This document shows positions 18,017 through 26,663 of a DNA stretch of 64,000 bases, piece after piece. Origin of the DNA: Sphingobacteriales bacterium (lineage in GTDB: Bacteria > Bacteroidota > Bacteroidia > Chitinophagales > LD1); the NCBI GenBank assembly GCA_018262795.1, contig JADFDM010000003.1, forward strand, positions 186,001 through 250,000. The letters run 5' to 3'. How positions within the stretch are numbered: position 1 is the stretch's first letter; each line of letters begins with the position of its first letter. The notes under the pieces are model-generated. The model made no database searches, was not told where the DNA came from, and was given only the letters and a program-made list of their open reading frames with translations. Position numbers and translations under genes: made by a program.

Positions 18017-18969
18017 AAGGCGTAGTAGTGAAGTCAACCGGCAGTTGGTACGATGTAAAGAGCGGGGCAGGCGATGTCATTAAGTGTCGCCTGAAAGGAA
18101 TTTTCCGTTTAGATGAAAGTAAAGAGAAGGACAGCAACCCGGTGGCCGTGGGCGATAAGGTGAGGTTAGAGAAAGGGGGCGCAGAGGATGCTTGGATGAT
18201 TGCAGAAATTGAAGAGCGCGAAAACTACATCGTGCGCTCTTCGCCAAAGCACAAAGGAGCGCGACAAATCATTGCTGCCAACCTCGATCAGGTATTGCTG
18301 ATAGCAACTATTGCCAATCCGCGCACTTCCACCGGGTTTATTGATCGCTTTCTGCTCACCTCCGAAGCCTATCATATTCCTACGGTGATTGTTTTTAATA
18401 AGCAGGATTTGTTAGATACCAAAGCGCGGATCAAGCAAGCGCATGTATCGAACCTTTATCGTAGCATTGGCTATCCCACTCTTTTTGTTTCAGCAGTGGC
18501 AGCGGCCGATTCAAAAGAAAATGATCATTTGTCGGAATTGAAAGAAATAATGAAACACAAAACTTCTCTTATTGCCGGCCATTCGGGAGTGGGGAAATCA
18601 ACATTAATGAATGCCGTTCAGCCGAACTTGAATCTTCGCACCGAAAATATTTCGAAAATAACAGGCAAGGGAATGCACACCACTACCTTTGCCGAAATGC
18701 ACCCGCTCGATTTTGGCGGCAGCGTGATTGATACCCCCGGCATCCGCGAATTCGGTATCAAGGATTTTAAGCCCGAAGAGATTTCGCATTATTATATAGA
18801 GATGCGCGAAGTGCTGCACCAATGTCGTTTTAATAACTGCCTGCACGAAAACGAGCCGGGCTGTGCTGTAAAGCAGGCTTACCTCACCGGAAAAATTTCG
18901 GAGGAGCGCTACACCAACTATCTAAACATTATGCTCGATTACAAAGCAAATTATAAGCACTGGGAGTAA
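18013..18969 (+). CDS. rsgA: Ribosome small-subunit-dependent GTPase A
   Basis: 318 residues. An OB fold (1-85) precedes a circularly permuted GTPase with NKQD (129-132) before the P-loop GHSGVGKST (189-197) and DTPG (240-243). A zinc site follows (Cys271, Cys276, His278, Cys284). RsgA acts late in 30S subunit maturation. It overlaps the upstream GGGP synthase by four bases (ATGA). Confidence 0.97.
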   Translation: MKGVVVKSTGSWYDVKSGAGDVIKCRLKGIFRLDESKEKDSNPVAVGDKVRLEKGGAEDAWMIAEIEERENYIVRSSPKHKGARQIIAANLDQVLLIATIANPRTSTGFIDRFLLTSEAYHIPTVIVFNKQDLLDTKARIKQAHVSNLYRSIGYPTLFVSAVAAADSKENDHLSELKEIMKHKTSLIAGHSGVGKSTLMNAVQPNLNLRTENISKITGKGMHTTTFAEMHPLDFGGSVIDTPGIREFGIKDFKPEEISHYYIEMREVLHQCRFNNCLHENEPGCAVKQAYLTGKISEERYTNYLNIMLDYKANYKHWE

Positions 18970-19049
18970 ACGAATGGCACACCAATGACAAGAATTAAAC
19001 AGGCGATCACCGATTTTTATCAGCAACAGCAGCAACACTCTATTGTATT

Positions 19050-19502
19050 ATGAGAGTAATCATCCAAAGAGTATCCGCTGCCTCCGTTACTATCGAAGGC
19101 AAGCTCAAATCCTCGATAGGTGCGGGCTTATTAATATTGGCCGGTTTTGAAGAGGCTGATACGGTGGAAGATTTGGAATGGACAGCCGCAAAGTTGGTGA
19201 ACCTGCGCATCTTCAACGATGCGCAAGACCTCATGAACCTTTCCATCAAGGAAGTGGAGGGCGACATTATCATTGTTTCTCAATTCACGCTACATGCCAA
19301 AACCAAAAAAGGAAATCGCCCTTCTTTTATACATGCCGCAAAACCCGATGTGGCTATTCCGCTTTATGAGCAGTTTGTGAAATTAGTAGCGCAAGCGCTC
19401 GGCAAGGCGGTGGGCACGGGTGAGTTTGGTGCCGATATGAAAGTAGCCTTAGTGAATAATGGCCCGGTAACTATTGCTATTGACTCGAAGAACCGCGAGT
19501 AG
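19050..19502 (+). CDS. dtd: D-aminoacyl-tRNA deacylase
   Basis: 150 residues, the normal length. The N-terminal MRVIIQRVSAASVTI, the SQFTLHAKTKKGNRPSF motif and the C-terminal NNGPVTIAID (the cross-subunit Gly-Pro motif) identify DTD. It removes D-amino acids, and glycine from tRNA-Ala, in trans. It lies 80 bases downstream of rsgA and is probably in the same transcript. Confidence 0.97.
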   Translation: MRVIIQRVSAASVTIEGKLKSSIGAGLLILAGFEEADTVEDLEWTAAKLVNLRIFNDAQDLMNLSIKEVEGDIIIVSQFTLHAKTKKGNRPSFIHAAKPDVAIPLYEQFVKLVAQALGKAVGTGEFGADMKVALVNNGPVTIAIDSKNRE

Positions 19503-19593
19503 AATTATCGTCCATATAGATAGATATTGGGCTTCTACCACTTCTTTCTTTTTAAATTTTAGTTTTGATAGAATGCCGTAGAATTTCCTTGCC

Positions 19594-20217
19594 ATGTATA
19601 TTCCACCTCACTTTAAGCAACACGACCTTCAGGCCGTTGAACAACTGATTCGCGAATTCAGTTTTGCCACCCTCATTTCTATCAAAGATCAGTTGCCCTG
19701 GGCTACGCATACTCCCTTAGAGTTAGTGTTGCGCGGAGAGGAATGGTATTTGCAAGGCCATATCGCGCGGGCTAATCCGCAGTGGAAAAATTTTGAAACA
19801 CAGCCCGATGTGCTGGCCATTTTCATGGGACCTCACAGCTATGTTTCTCCTTCGTGGTACCGGCAACCCAACGTACCCACCTGGAACTATATGGCCGTTC
19901 ATTTATATGGCAAGGTAAAGGTGATGGACGAAGCGGCCTCTGAGCAAATGCTTCGCCAATTAATGATGCGGTACGAACAGGCTCATGCTGAAAATCCGCA
20001 ACGCTTCGATGAAATACCTCCTAACATGCGAGCTATTGATTTGCGCGGGGTGATGGTGTTTGAAATAAAAGTGGAGCGGATAGAGGCCGCCTTTAAACTT
20101 TCACAAAACCGCGATGCCGAAAGCTATGCGAGCGTGATAGCTCATCTGAAAAAACTAAAAGCCTATGATGCAGAACGCATAGCGGAGGAGATGGAGAAAT
20201 CTCCTAAATCCATTTAA
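19594..20217 (+). CDS. PaiB-like FMN-binding protein
   Basis: 207 residues. The start MYIPPHFKQHD, the SYVSPSWY segment and PTWNYMAVH are typical of the PaiB/FMN-binding split-barrel family, named for a B. subtilis protein tied to protease and sporulation control. In other bacteria the role is unknown; a regulatory or flavin-dependent enzymatic role are both possible. It is followed after 33 bases by a MazG-like gene on the same strand. Confidence 0.9.
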   Translation: MYIPPHFKQHDLQAVEQLIREFSFATLISIKDQLPWATHTPLELVLRGEEWYLQGHIARANPQWKNFETQPDVLAIFMGPHSYVSPSWYRQPNVPTWNYMAVHLYGKVKVMDEAASEQMLRQLMMRYEQAHAENPQRFDEIPPNMRAIDLRGVMVFEIKVERIEAAFKLSQNRDAESYASVIAHLKKLKAYDAERIAEEMEKSPKSI

Positions 20218-20250
20218 CCGATTATTCATTAGCCAAATAACCCTCTATCC

Positions 20251-20586
20251 ATGACCATACAAGAAGCACAACAAACCATAGACCACTGGATTAAGACCAC
20301 AGGCGTTCGTTACTTTAATGAACTCACCAACTTGGCCATGCTCACCGAAGAGGTGGGCGAGGTAGCCCGCATTATTGCCCGCCAATACGGAGAGCAATCC
20401 TGTAAGGAAAGCGACCGGGGAAAAGAGTTGAGCGATGAATTGGCCGATGTGCTGTTCGTGCTTATCTGCCTGGCCAACCAAACCGGAGTGAACCTGACCG
20501 AAGCCTTGCAACAGAACTTAGACAAAAAGACAAAGCGCGATAGCGAAAGGCACCGAAACAATAGTAAGTTGGAGAAAGGAAAGTAG
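20251..20586 (+). CDS. MazG-like nucleotide pyrophosphohydrolase
   Basis: 111 residues, a single all-alpha MazG/RS21-like domain. The metal-binding EEVGEVA (EExxE type) and the later ELADVLFVLI (ExxD) are both present. It hydrolyses (non-canonical) NTPs to NMP and pyrophosphate. In the Bacteroidota this small form often sits near dtd. The C-terminus is a lysine-rich tail. Confidence 0.92.
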   Translation: MTIQEAQQTIDHWIKTTGVRYFNELTNLAMLTEEVGEVARIIARQYGEQSCKESDRGKELSDELADVLFVLICLANQTGVNLTEALQQNLDKKTKRDSERHRNNSKLEKGK

Positions 20587-20887
20587 CGCTTGAAATTTTC
20601 GATAAACTTCCATTGTTTATATCATGCCTGCACCTCCAGTAAACACAATACTTTTAGCAGGTACTTCCCTACCGGATAAGAAATCTGTCCAATCGTAAGT
20701 TTTGCAACAACCCATGGCGATTTTTATTTCGGCAACTGATATTCAACTTGCAACAGTTCTTTACCCCAACCGAGAAGCGAAGGAACTGAAACTAAGTATC
20801 GGCAACAACCGGGTCAATCCTTTTAGGGCGAATTGATTTCGCTACATCTTCTCTCGGCTTCAAAGCACTTCAAGCAAAGGGATTTTA
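20587..20887. other. Gene-free stretch upstream of lysS
   Basis: About 300 bases. The only open frame is a 40-codon ATG frame at 20714-20836 whose product I do not recognise; no promoter of good quality precedes it and I do not call it a gene. Confidence 0.4.
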
Positions 20888-20895
20888 TATTTTCG
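20888..20895 (+). promoter_or_regulatory. Candidate -7 box (TATTTTCG) for lysS
   Basis: TATTTTCG matches TAnnTTTG at 7 of 8 positions and lies 55 bases before the lysS ATG. The identical octamer occurs upstream of glyA (43371) and of the EGF-like lipoprotein gene (58572). Confidence 0.4.
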
Positions 20896-20950
20896 CTGCC
20901 TCTAAAATTCATTCGATACAACTTCCCTTAGGGCAGAATAAAACACGATC

Positions 20951-22480
20951 ATGAGCGAGCATTTAAGCGAACAGGAAATTATCAGACGCGACAAGTTGAA
21001 AGAATTTGAACGCTTGGGTATTGATCCCTATCCGGCAGATTTATTTGAAGTAAACTGTAACAGCCTGCAAATTTTAAACGAATACGATGATGAGCAGAAA
21101 AACCTCCAGGAAGTAAGCATAGCCGGGCGGCTGATGGCACTGCGCCTAATGGGCAAAGCTGCATTTGCCGGCTTAGAAGATCAACGAGGCCGGATTCAAC
21201 TTTACATTTCGCGAAACGATTTAGCGAAGGGGGAGGACTTTACCCTCTTCGATGAAGTGGTAAAAAAACTGGTGGACATCGGTGATTTTATAGGCGTAAA
21301 AGGCTATGTATTTAAAACCAAAACAGGTGAAACTACTATTCACGTCAAGGAATTTAAGTTTCTCGGAAAAGCGCTGAGACCCTTGCCGGTCGTAAAAGAA
21401 ACCAAAGATGAAGCAGGCAATGTAACCATTCACGATGCTTTTGTAGATCCCGAACTTCGGTACCGCCAGCGCTATGTGGATTTGGTAGTGAACACTGGCG
21501 TAAAGGAAACTTTCCTCAAGCGTACTAAAATGATTCAAACCATCCGCGATTATCTCAATGAACACGGAGGCATAGAAGTAGATACCCCGGTGTTGCAAAA
21601 CATTCCCGGTGGAGCAGCAGCCCGTCCGTTTATTACCCATCACAATGCTTTAGATGTGCCGTTTTATCTGCGCATTGCCAACGAACTTTACTTAAAACGG
21701 TTGATAGTAGGCGGCTTTGATTTTGTATATGAGTTCAGCCGCAACTTTCGCAACGAGGGAATGGACCGCACTCACAATCCCGAGTTTACCGTGCTGGAAT
21801 ACTACGTGGCCTACAAAGATTATTTCTGGATGATGGACTTTACTGAAAAGCTGTTTGAAAAAATTGCCTTAGCACTGCACGGAACCACCGAAATAAAAGT
21901 GGGCGAACAAACCATCAGCTTTAAAGCACCTTTTAAACGCATTGGAATTCTCGAAGCTATTCAAGAAAAAACCGGTACAAATGTGAGCGAAATGAAGGAG
22001 GACGATCTTCGCGAACTTTGCAAAAAATATCACTTAGACGTGAATAACACAATGGGCAAAGGCAAGTTGATTGATGAACTGTTCAGCGAACTTTGTGAGG
22101 GGACTTTTGTGCAGCCCACTTTCATTATGGACTATCCGGTCGAGATGAGCCCACTCACCAAAAAGCATCGCAGCAAAGCCGGACTGGTAGAGCGGTTTGA
22201 GTTGATGATAAACGGCAAAGAAATAGCGAATGCCTACAGTGAATTGAACGACCCTATTGATCAGCGCGCCCGCTTTGAAGAGCAAGTAAAACTGATGGAG
22301 CGAGGCGATGACGAAGCCATGTTTATTGACCACGATTTTCTTCGTGCCTTAGAATACGGGATGCCGCCCACATCGGGCATTGGCATTGGCATTGATCGTT
22401 TAGCTATGCTCATGACCAATCAACCCAGCATTCAGGAAGTTTTATTTTTCCCTCAAATGAGACCTGAAAAATCGGAATAA
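20951..22480 (+). CDS. lysS: Lysyl-tRNA synthetase, class II
   Basis: 509 residues, close to the usual 500. An OB-fold anticodon-binding domain (about 55-160) is followed by the class II core: motif 2 with FRNEGMDRTHNPEFT and motif 3 with GIGIGIDRL near the C-terminus. It charges tRNA-Lys in the cytoplasm. There is a short dyad GAAAAATC/GATTTTTC spanning the stop codon (22467-22489) but no T-run, so I do not call it a terminator. Confidence 0.97.
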   Translation: MSEHLSEQEIIRRDKLKEFERLGIDPYPADLFEVNCNSLQILNEYDDEQKNLQEVSIAGRLMALRLMGKAAFAGLEDQRGRIQLYISRNDLAKGEDFTLFDEVVKKLVDIGDFIGVKGYVFKTKTGETTIHVKEFKFLGKALRPLPVVKETKDEAGNVTIHDAFVDPELRYRQRYVDLVVNTGVKETFLKRTKMIQTIRDYLNEHGGIEVDTPVLQNIPGGAAARPFITHHNALDVPFYLRIANELYLKRLIVGGFDFVYEFSRNFRNEGMDRTHNPEFTVLEYYVAYKDYFWMMDFTEKLFEKIALALHGTTEIKVGEQTISFKAPFKRIGILEAIQEKTGTNVSEMKEDDLRELCKKYHLDVNNTMGKGKLIDELFSELCEGTFVQPTFIMDYPVEMSPLTKKHRSKAGLVERFELMINGKEIANAYSELNDPIDQRARFEEQVKLMERGDDEAMFIDHDFLRALEYGMPPTSGIGIGIDRLAMLMTNQPSIQEVLFFPQMRPEKSE

Positions 22481-22592
22481 GATTTTTCGGGGCGAATTCA
22501 TGAGTTCTTTAATTTGCCGAAGAATTTACGAATACTTGAAACCCAAAAAATCTGAATAACCTTAACCGGAAAAGCCAACCATACAATTAGCA

Positions 22593-22622
22593 TTTGTGCC
22601 TCCCGTTTAAAACAGAATTTTG
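22593..22622 (+). promoter_or_regulatory. Candidate promoter for the LRR protein gene
   Basis: TTTG at 22593-22596 and GAATTTTG at 22615-22622 are spaced by 18 bases, fitting TTTG-N18-20-TAnnTTTG at all but one position, 23 bases before the ATG. Confidence 0.45.
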
Positions 22623-22645
22623 CAATTTGCCCAAAAGTTCAACAG

Positions 22646-24379
22646 ATGAAACAACTTCTTTCGCTATCTCTCCTTCTTACGTTTTTTACCACAACCTTTG
22701 CACAGCAGCCCTCCGATGATAAAAAGTTTACCAAGCAAGATTGGGACAAACTTTCGCCACAGCAGAAGGATTCTATCACTAAAGATATTTTTGAAAAATT
22801 TCAAGCCGCAAAAAAAGTAACTGCCAATACAGACGAGGCAAACGCCAACCAAATAATTGATGAGGCCCTCCACAACATCAGCGGCACCACCTCGCTCTCC
22901 TTCAAGTCATACCCCCAAGCACATTTTCGGGGCGACATCACCCAATTCAAAAACCTCGAATCCTTCACCTGTAACCGCTGCCGCCTGCTCGATCTCGCAG
23001 CACTTATGAAACAGTTAGCACAGTTGCCCAAGCTCAAATACCTCGAACTCTCCGATGCCGAATACACCGCCCTGCCCGATAATATTGAACACCTCACCGC
23101 CCTCGAAACGCTCAACCTAAAAAACAACAACTTCGCATCCCTGCCCGATTCCTTTGTCAATCTCACACACCTTCGAGTCCTCAACTTAGAGCACAACGCC
23201 TACCTTTATGACGATAGCGTATTCACCCGCATTCAAAACCTCCCGGTACAAGAAATCAACTTCAGCAACAGCGGCCTCTTTGAAATCAGCAATAAAATAG
23301 GCGGCATCAAAACCCTGCAGTCATTAGATTATTCCGGCAACGACATCAAAACCCTGCCCTCCTCCTTTGCCCAACTCACCGGCTTGCAACAACTCAACTT
23401 TAGCCGCAATCTTCATATAGATATGGCCGCTTTTGTCGCCTCCATCTCCTCCCTGCCCGCTCTCACTCATCTGCAACTCAGCGAATGCAACATCACCGCC
23501 CTGCCACTCGATATCGGCAAAATCATTTCCCTCCAATACCTCGACCTCAAAGGCAATCGCCTCACTGCCCTGCCACTCACCTTCGGCAGCTTGGCCCACC
23601 TCCAATACCTCGACCTCGGCTACTTTGAAATGGGTTCCCGCATGAACAAAATTACCGACCTCGGCCCTCTTTTCGGCAACCTCACCCAACTCCACACCCT
23701 CAATCTGGCCGGCAACCAACTCACCACACTTCCTGCCAACTTCAGCGCCCTCACCCAACTTACCGATCTCAACCTCAGTCTCAACAAACTATCCGCCTTC
23801 CCCCTTCCCATCACCGCGCTTACCAATCTTCGCAACCTCCAACTCGGCCTCAACGATATCGCCATCCTGCCCGATGCCATCGGCAACCTTCTCCTGCTCG
23901 ATAGCCTCAACCTGGACGGTAACTTCTTCAACCAACCCGATAAAAAAATCAAAATCCTCCCCCAAACCATCTGCCAACTCAAAAACCTAAAACTCCTCTC
24001 CCTCAAAGACAACGTCATCGAGCAACTTCCCGCCTGCATCAGCCTACTTACCCAACTCCAATCCCTCAACCTACGCGATAACCTCATCGCCACACTTCCT
24101 CCCACCTTCCCACAACTCAAAAACCTGCAATCCCTCGACCTCAAAGCCAACGACCTCACCGCCCTCCCCGATAACTTTACACAACTCACCGCCCTCACCG
24201 ATCTGAACCTCAGCATGAACCTCAAACTCAGCTACCCCACTGCAAAAAGCAAACTTGAGCACATGACACAACTCCGCTTCCTCGACCTCAGCTACAACAA
24301 CATCACTAAACAGCAAATCGAACCCCTTCGCATCGCCCTTCCTAATTGCAGTGTCATTAATTGGGACTATAAAAAATAA
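22646..24379 (+). CDS. Secreted leucine-rich repeat protein
   Basis: 577 residues. A signal peptide (ending TTTFAQ) and a short charged linker precede about 20 leucine-rich repeats of about 23 residues from roughly residue 95 to the end. The consensus is L--L--L-L--N-L--LP, with a capping-like cysteine pair (FTCNRCRLLDL) at the first repeat. Repeats of this type form a solenoid for protein binding; the partner is unknown. No T9SS sorting module is present. Codon use is unlike its neighbours: the coding strand is very rich in C (CTC Leu, ATC Ile, ACC Thr) and poor in G. Confidence 0.88.
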   Translation: MKQLLSLSLLLTFFTTTFAQQPSDDKKFTKQDWDKLSPQQKDSITKDIFEKFQAAKKVTANTDEANANQIIDEALHNISGTTSLSFKSYPQAHFRGDITQFKNLESFTCNRCRLLDLAALMKQLAQLPKLKYLELSDAEYTALPDNIEHLTALETLNLKNNNFASLPDSFVNLTHLRVLNLEHNAYLYDDSVFTRIQNLPVQEINFSNSGLFEISNKIGGIKTLQSLDYSGNDIKTLPSSFAQLTGLQQLNFSRNLHIDMAAFVASISSLPALTHLQLSECNITALPLDIGKIISLQYLDLKGNRLTALPLTFGSLAHLQYLDLGYFEMGSRMNKITDLGPLFGNLTQLHTLNLAGNQLTTLPANFSALTQLTDLNLSLNKLSAFPLPITALTNLRNLQLGLNDIAILPDAIGNLLLLDSLNLDGNFFNQPDKKIKILPQTICQLKNLKLLSLKDNVIEQLPACISLLTQLQSLNLRDNLIATLPPTFPQLKNLQSLDLKANDLTALPDNFTQLTALTDLNLSMNLKLSYPTAKSKLEHMTQLRFLDLSYNNITKQQIEPLRIALPNCSVINWDYKK

Positions 24380-24380
24380 A

Positions 24381-26501
24381 CTATAGCGAAGCGATAAAGG
24401 CTCCCTCCGCATTCACATCCCGGCACGGAATGTTCAGTTGAGCACAATCCTTCCTCCAGTATTCTGTGCGCCAGTTTTTATTGCTCGAATCAAAAATTAC
24501 AGAATCAAAATCAACCAACTTCGCAAGATCAGTTAAATACACTTTTGGGTTATGCGACAGCAGCACATAATCCACTTTCAATCGTTTCACCACCGCTCGC
24601 CTCACTTTCTTCACCTCCTTATCTACCACCAAAATTTTTTTGTTTTGAAAGCAGATAATCCTGCCAAAAGGTAATTCAGCACTTAAAGAAGTGGCTTGCG
24701 TTTCAGTTCTTACTCCGCAACTCCACCAATGATGTTTAACGTGAAAAAGCATAGCACTTTTGTTATCGTAAAGCTTTTGATCAAAGTCGTACCACACTTT
24801 CCCGCTATGAATAAAGGCCAATGCACAGCTTCCCTTTACTTGGTAAACCGCCATCTCGTTGCGCGCATGGTTCCTCACCCTATCAGTCGCAAAAAAACCG
24901 GCAATAACGAGGAGCATACTAAGCGTGGCTATCATAAGTTTAGGCCGCTTAAATTCTATAAAGCAGCAGAGCAACACAATAAATAAATACACTAAAATCA
25001 TTTCTACCATGCTAATAGTGATGCCCTCCATCAAAGCATGTGGTATAGTAGTGATAAAAAAGATAAAGTGATTGAGCAGCCAAATCACTTTTGCTAAGGC
25101 CAGTCCCGTGAGGGCACTTACATACGGAATCCAGCTTACAACAAATAAGCCCACCCCCAAAAACAAAATAATGTTACTGGCAGGTATCACTACTAAATTG
25201 GAGATTAAAAACAAATTCGGAAACTGATGGAAATAATACAATCCTATGGGGAAAGTGGCCACCTGCGCGGCTATAGAAACAGAAGTGATTATCCAGGCTT
25301 TATCTAACAGCCAATTTTTTACTGTCAGCAAAGAATAAATTTTGGGTTGTAGATAAATAATTCCAATCACTGCCAAATAGCTTAACCGGAAACCAATTTC
25401 TGTAATGATAAAGGGGTTGAAAAATAGCAACACTAATATGCTACCGGCAATCACATTGTAAATATTTACATGGCGATAAAGCACTTTTCCTGCCTGAATC
25501 ATCGTGAACATGGTTGCCGCCCTCATCACCGATGGGCTTAGCCCGGTAAGGCAAGCGTAAAACCAGATGAACAACATGATAAACCCCGCTTTCCCAATTC
25601 TCCAATTAGAACCCTTCTTATCCATCCAGCCCATCAACAAATTCAAAATAACGAATACCACCCCTACATGAAGTCCGCTCACACAAAGCACGTGCAAAGC
25701 TCCGGTTCCCGAATAGGCCTGCACAATTTCAGCATCCATAAAATCGCGATAGCCCAACAACATAGCACTGGCTACGGCAAAATCATCAGGGTCTTGAATG
25801 TGCTCTTGTAAGATGTGCAGAAATTTTTGTCTTACAGCATACACTTGTGCCAATAGCGGGTTGCCCTTGTTCCGCGCAATTAATTTCCAATCCTTTTCTT
25901 GCAGAAAAGCTCTGTGGTAGATATGATGAAAACTCTGATACAGTTTAAAATCGAACTCTCCGGGATTCTGTGGTGCATCAAAAAGTTTAATCGCGCTGTG
26001 ACCCACCAAGCGATCACCATATTTTAAGTTTTCACTTCTGCTGGTACGCAACAAGTTCAACAATATTCGCCCTTCAACTTTTTTGATTATTTTCTCTGTA
26101 TCAGCTATCTCATGTACCACTGCCACCACAGTCACTATTTTTTCCTTCAATACAGGCGGCTGGGCAATGGTGGCAACGAAGTAGTTTCCCCGACCTAAAA
26201 ATTTTCCAAAATGATTTGGGTAATTAATTTCAGCGTGTAGCCAAGTGAGCAGGTAACCCAGAGAAACGAATAGAAGCAGGAGCAATCCTCCCATCCATTT
26301 CCGCCACCGATATTGATTCGTCACACTAAAACTCCGGTAAGTAAACTCTCCTACCAATGCCAAAAATAAAAGTCCGATACATACATACAGCAAACTTTTG
26401 CTGCACTGCCAAACCTCAGCAGCAGCAATTTCAATCCCTATGCCCACCACCATCGGTAGCGCAATCTTTACAATAGGTATTTGGTTCCAAAGACTTTTCA
26501 T
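24381..26501 (-). CDS. comEC: ComEC/Rec2 family competence protein
   Basis: 706 residues. An N-terminal membrane/DUF4131 part is followed by the multi-span competence domain with the signature SGTGALHVLCVSGLHVGV (about 265-282). A C-terminal soluble part follows. That tail looks like a remnant of the metallo-beta-lactamase-like domain (VDYVLLSHNP, FDSVIFDSSN) but lacks the HxHxDH metal motif. ComEC is the inner-membrane channel for incoming transforming DNA. Its stop is one base from the stop of the convergent LRR gene. Confidence 0.92.
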   Translation of the reverse strand: MKSLWNQIPIVKIALPMVVGIGIEIAAAEVWQCSKSLLYVCIGLLFLALVGEFTYRSFSVTNQYRWRKWMGGLLLLLFVSLGYLLTWLHAEINYPNHFGKFLGRGNYFVATIAQPPVLKEKIVTVVAVVHEIADTEKIIKKVEGRILLNLLRTSRSENLKYGDRLVGHSAIKLFDAPQNPGEFDFKLYQSFHHIYHRAFLQEKDWKLIARNKGNPLLAQVYAVRQKFLHILQEHIQDPDDFAVASAMLLGYRDFMDAEIVQAYSGTGALHVLCVSGLHVGVVFVILNLLMGWMDKKGSNWRIGKAGFIMLFIWFYACLTGLSPSVMRAATMFTMIQAGKVLYRHVNIYNVIAGSILVLLFFNPFIITEIGFRLSYLAVIGIIYLQPKIYSLLTVKNWLLDKAWIITSVSIAAQVATFPIGLYYFHQFPNLFLISNLVVIPASNIILFLGVGLFVVSWIPYVSALTGLALAKVIWLLNHFIFFITTIPHALMEGITISMVEMILVYLFIVLLCCFIEFKRPKLMIATLSMLLVIAGFFATDRVRNHARNEMAVYQVKGSCALAFIHSGKVWYDFDQKLYDNKSAMLFHVKHHWWSCGVRTETQATSLSAELPFGRIICFQNKKILVVDKEVKKVRRAVVKRLKVDYVLLSHNPKVYLTDLAKLVDFDSVIFDSSNKNWRTEYWRKDCAQLNIPCRDVNAEGAFIASL

Positions 26502-26663
26502 GGCAGAAAAATCAATTCAGCTACTAAATTTAGCTTTTTATACTAATTCTCCTCAATTTGTAATAATGCTTTTTCCAAAAAGTTCTACGTGTTTGGATCC
26601 GAAGACTCGCTGCTTTCCCTGCACCTGCCGCTGCAGTATCCATAAATTTCTTTCCTTTAAATC

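Noticed and set aside
20714-20836. 40-codon frame upstream of lysS
   Set aside because: Unrecognised and without a credible promoter; not enough evidence to call a gene.
23620-24225. Minus-strand 201-codon frame in the LRR gene
   Set aside because: Arginine/leucine-rich antisense of a C-rich repetitive gene; it is not supported by any motif.
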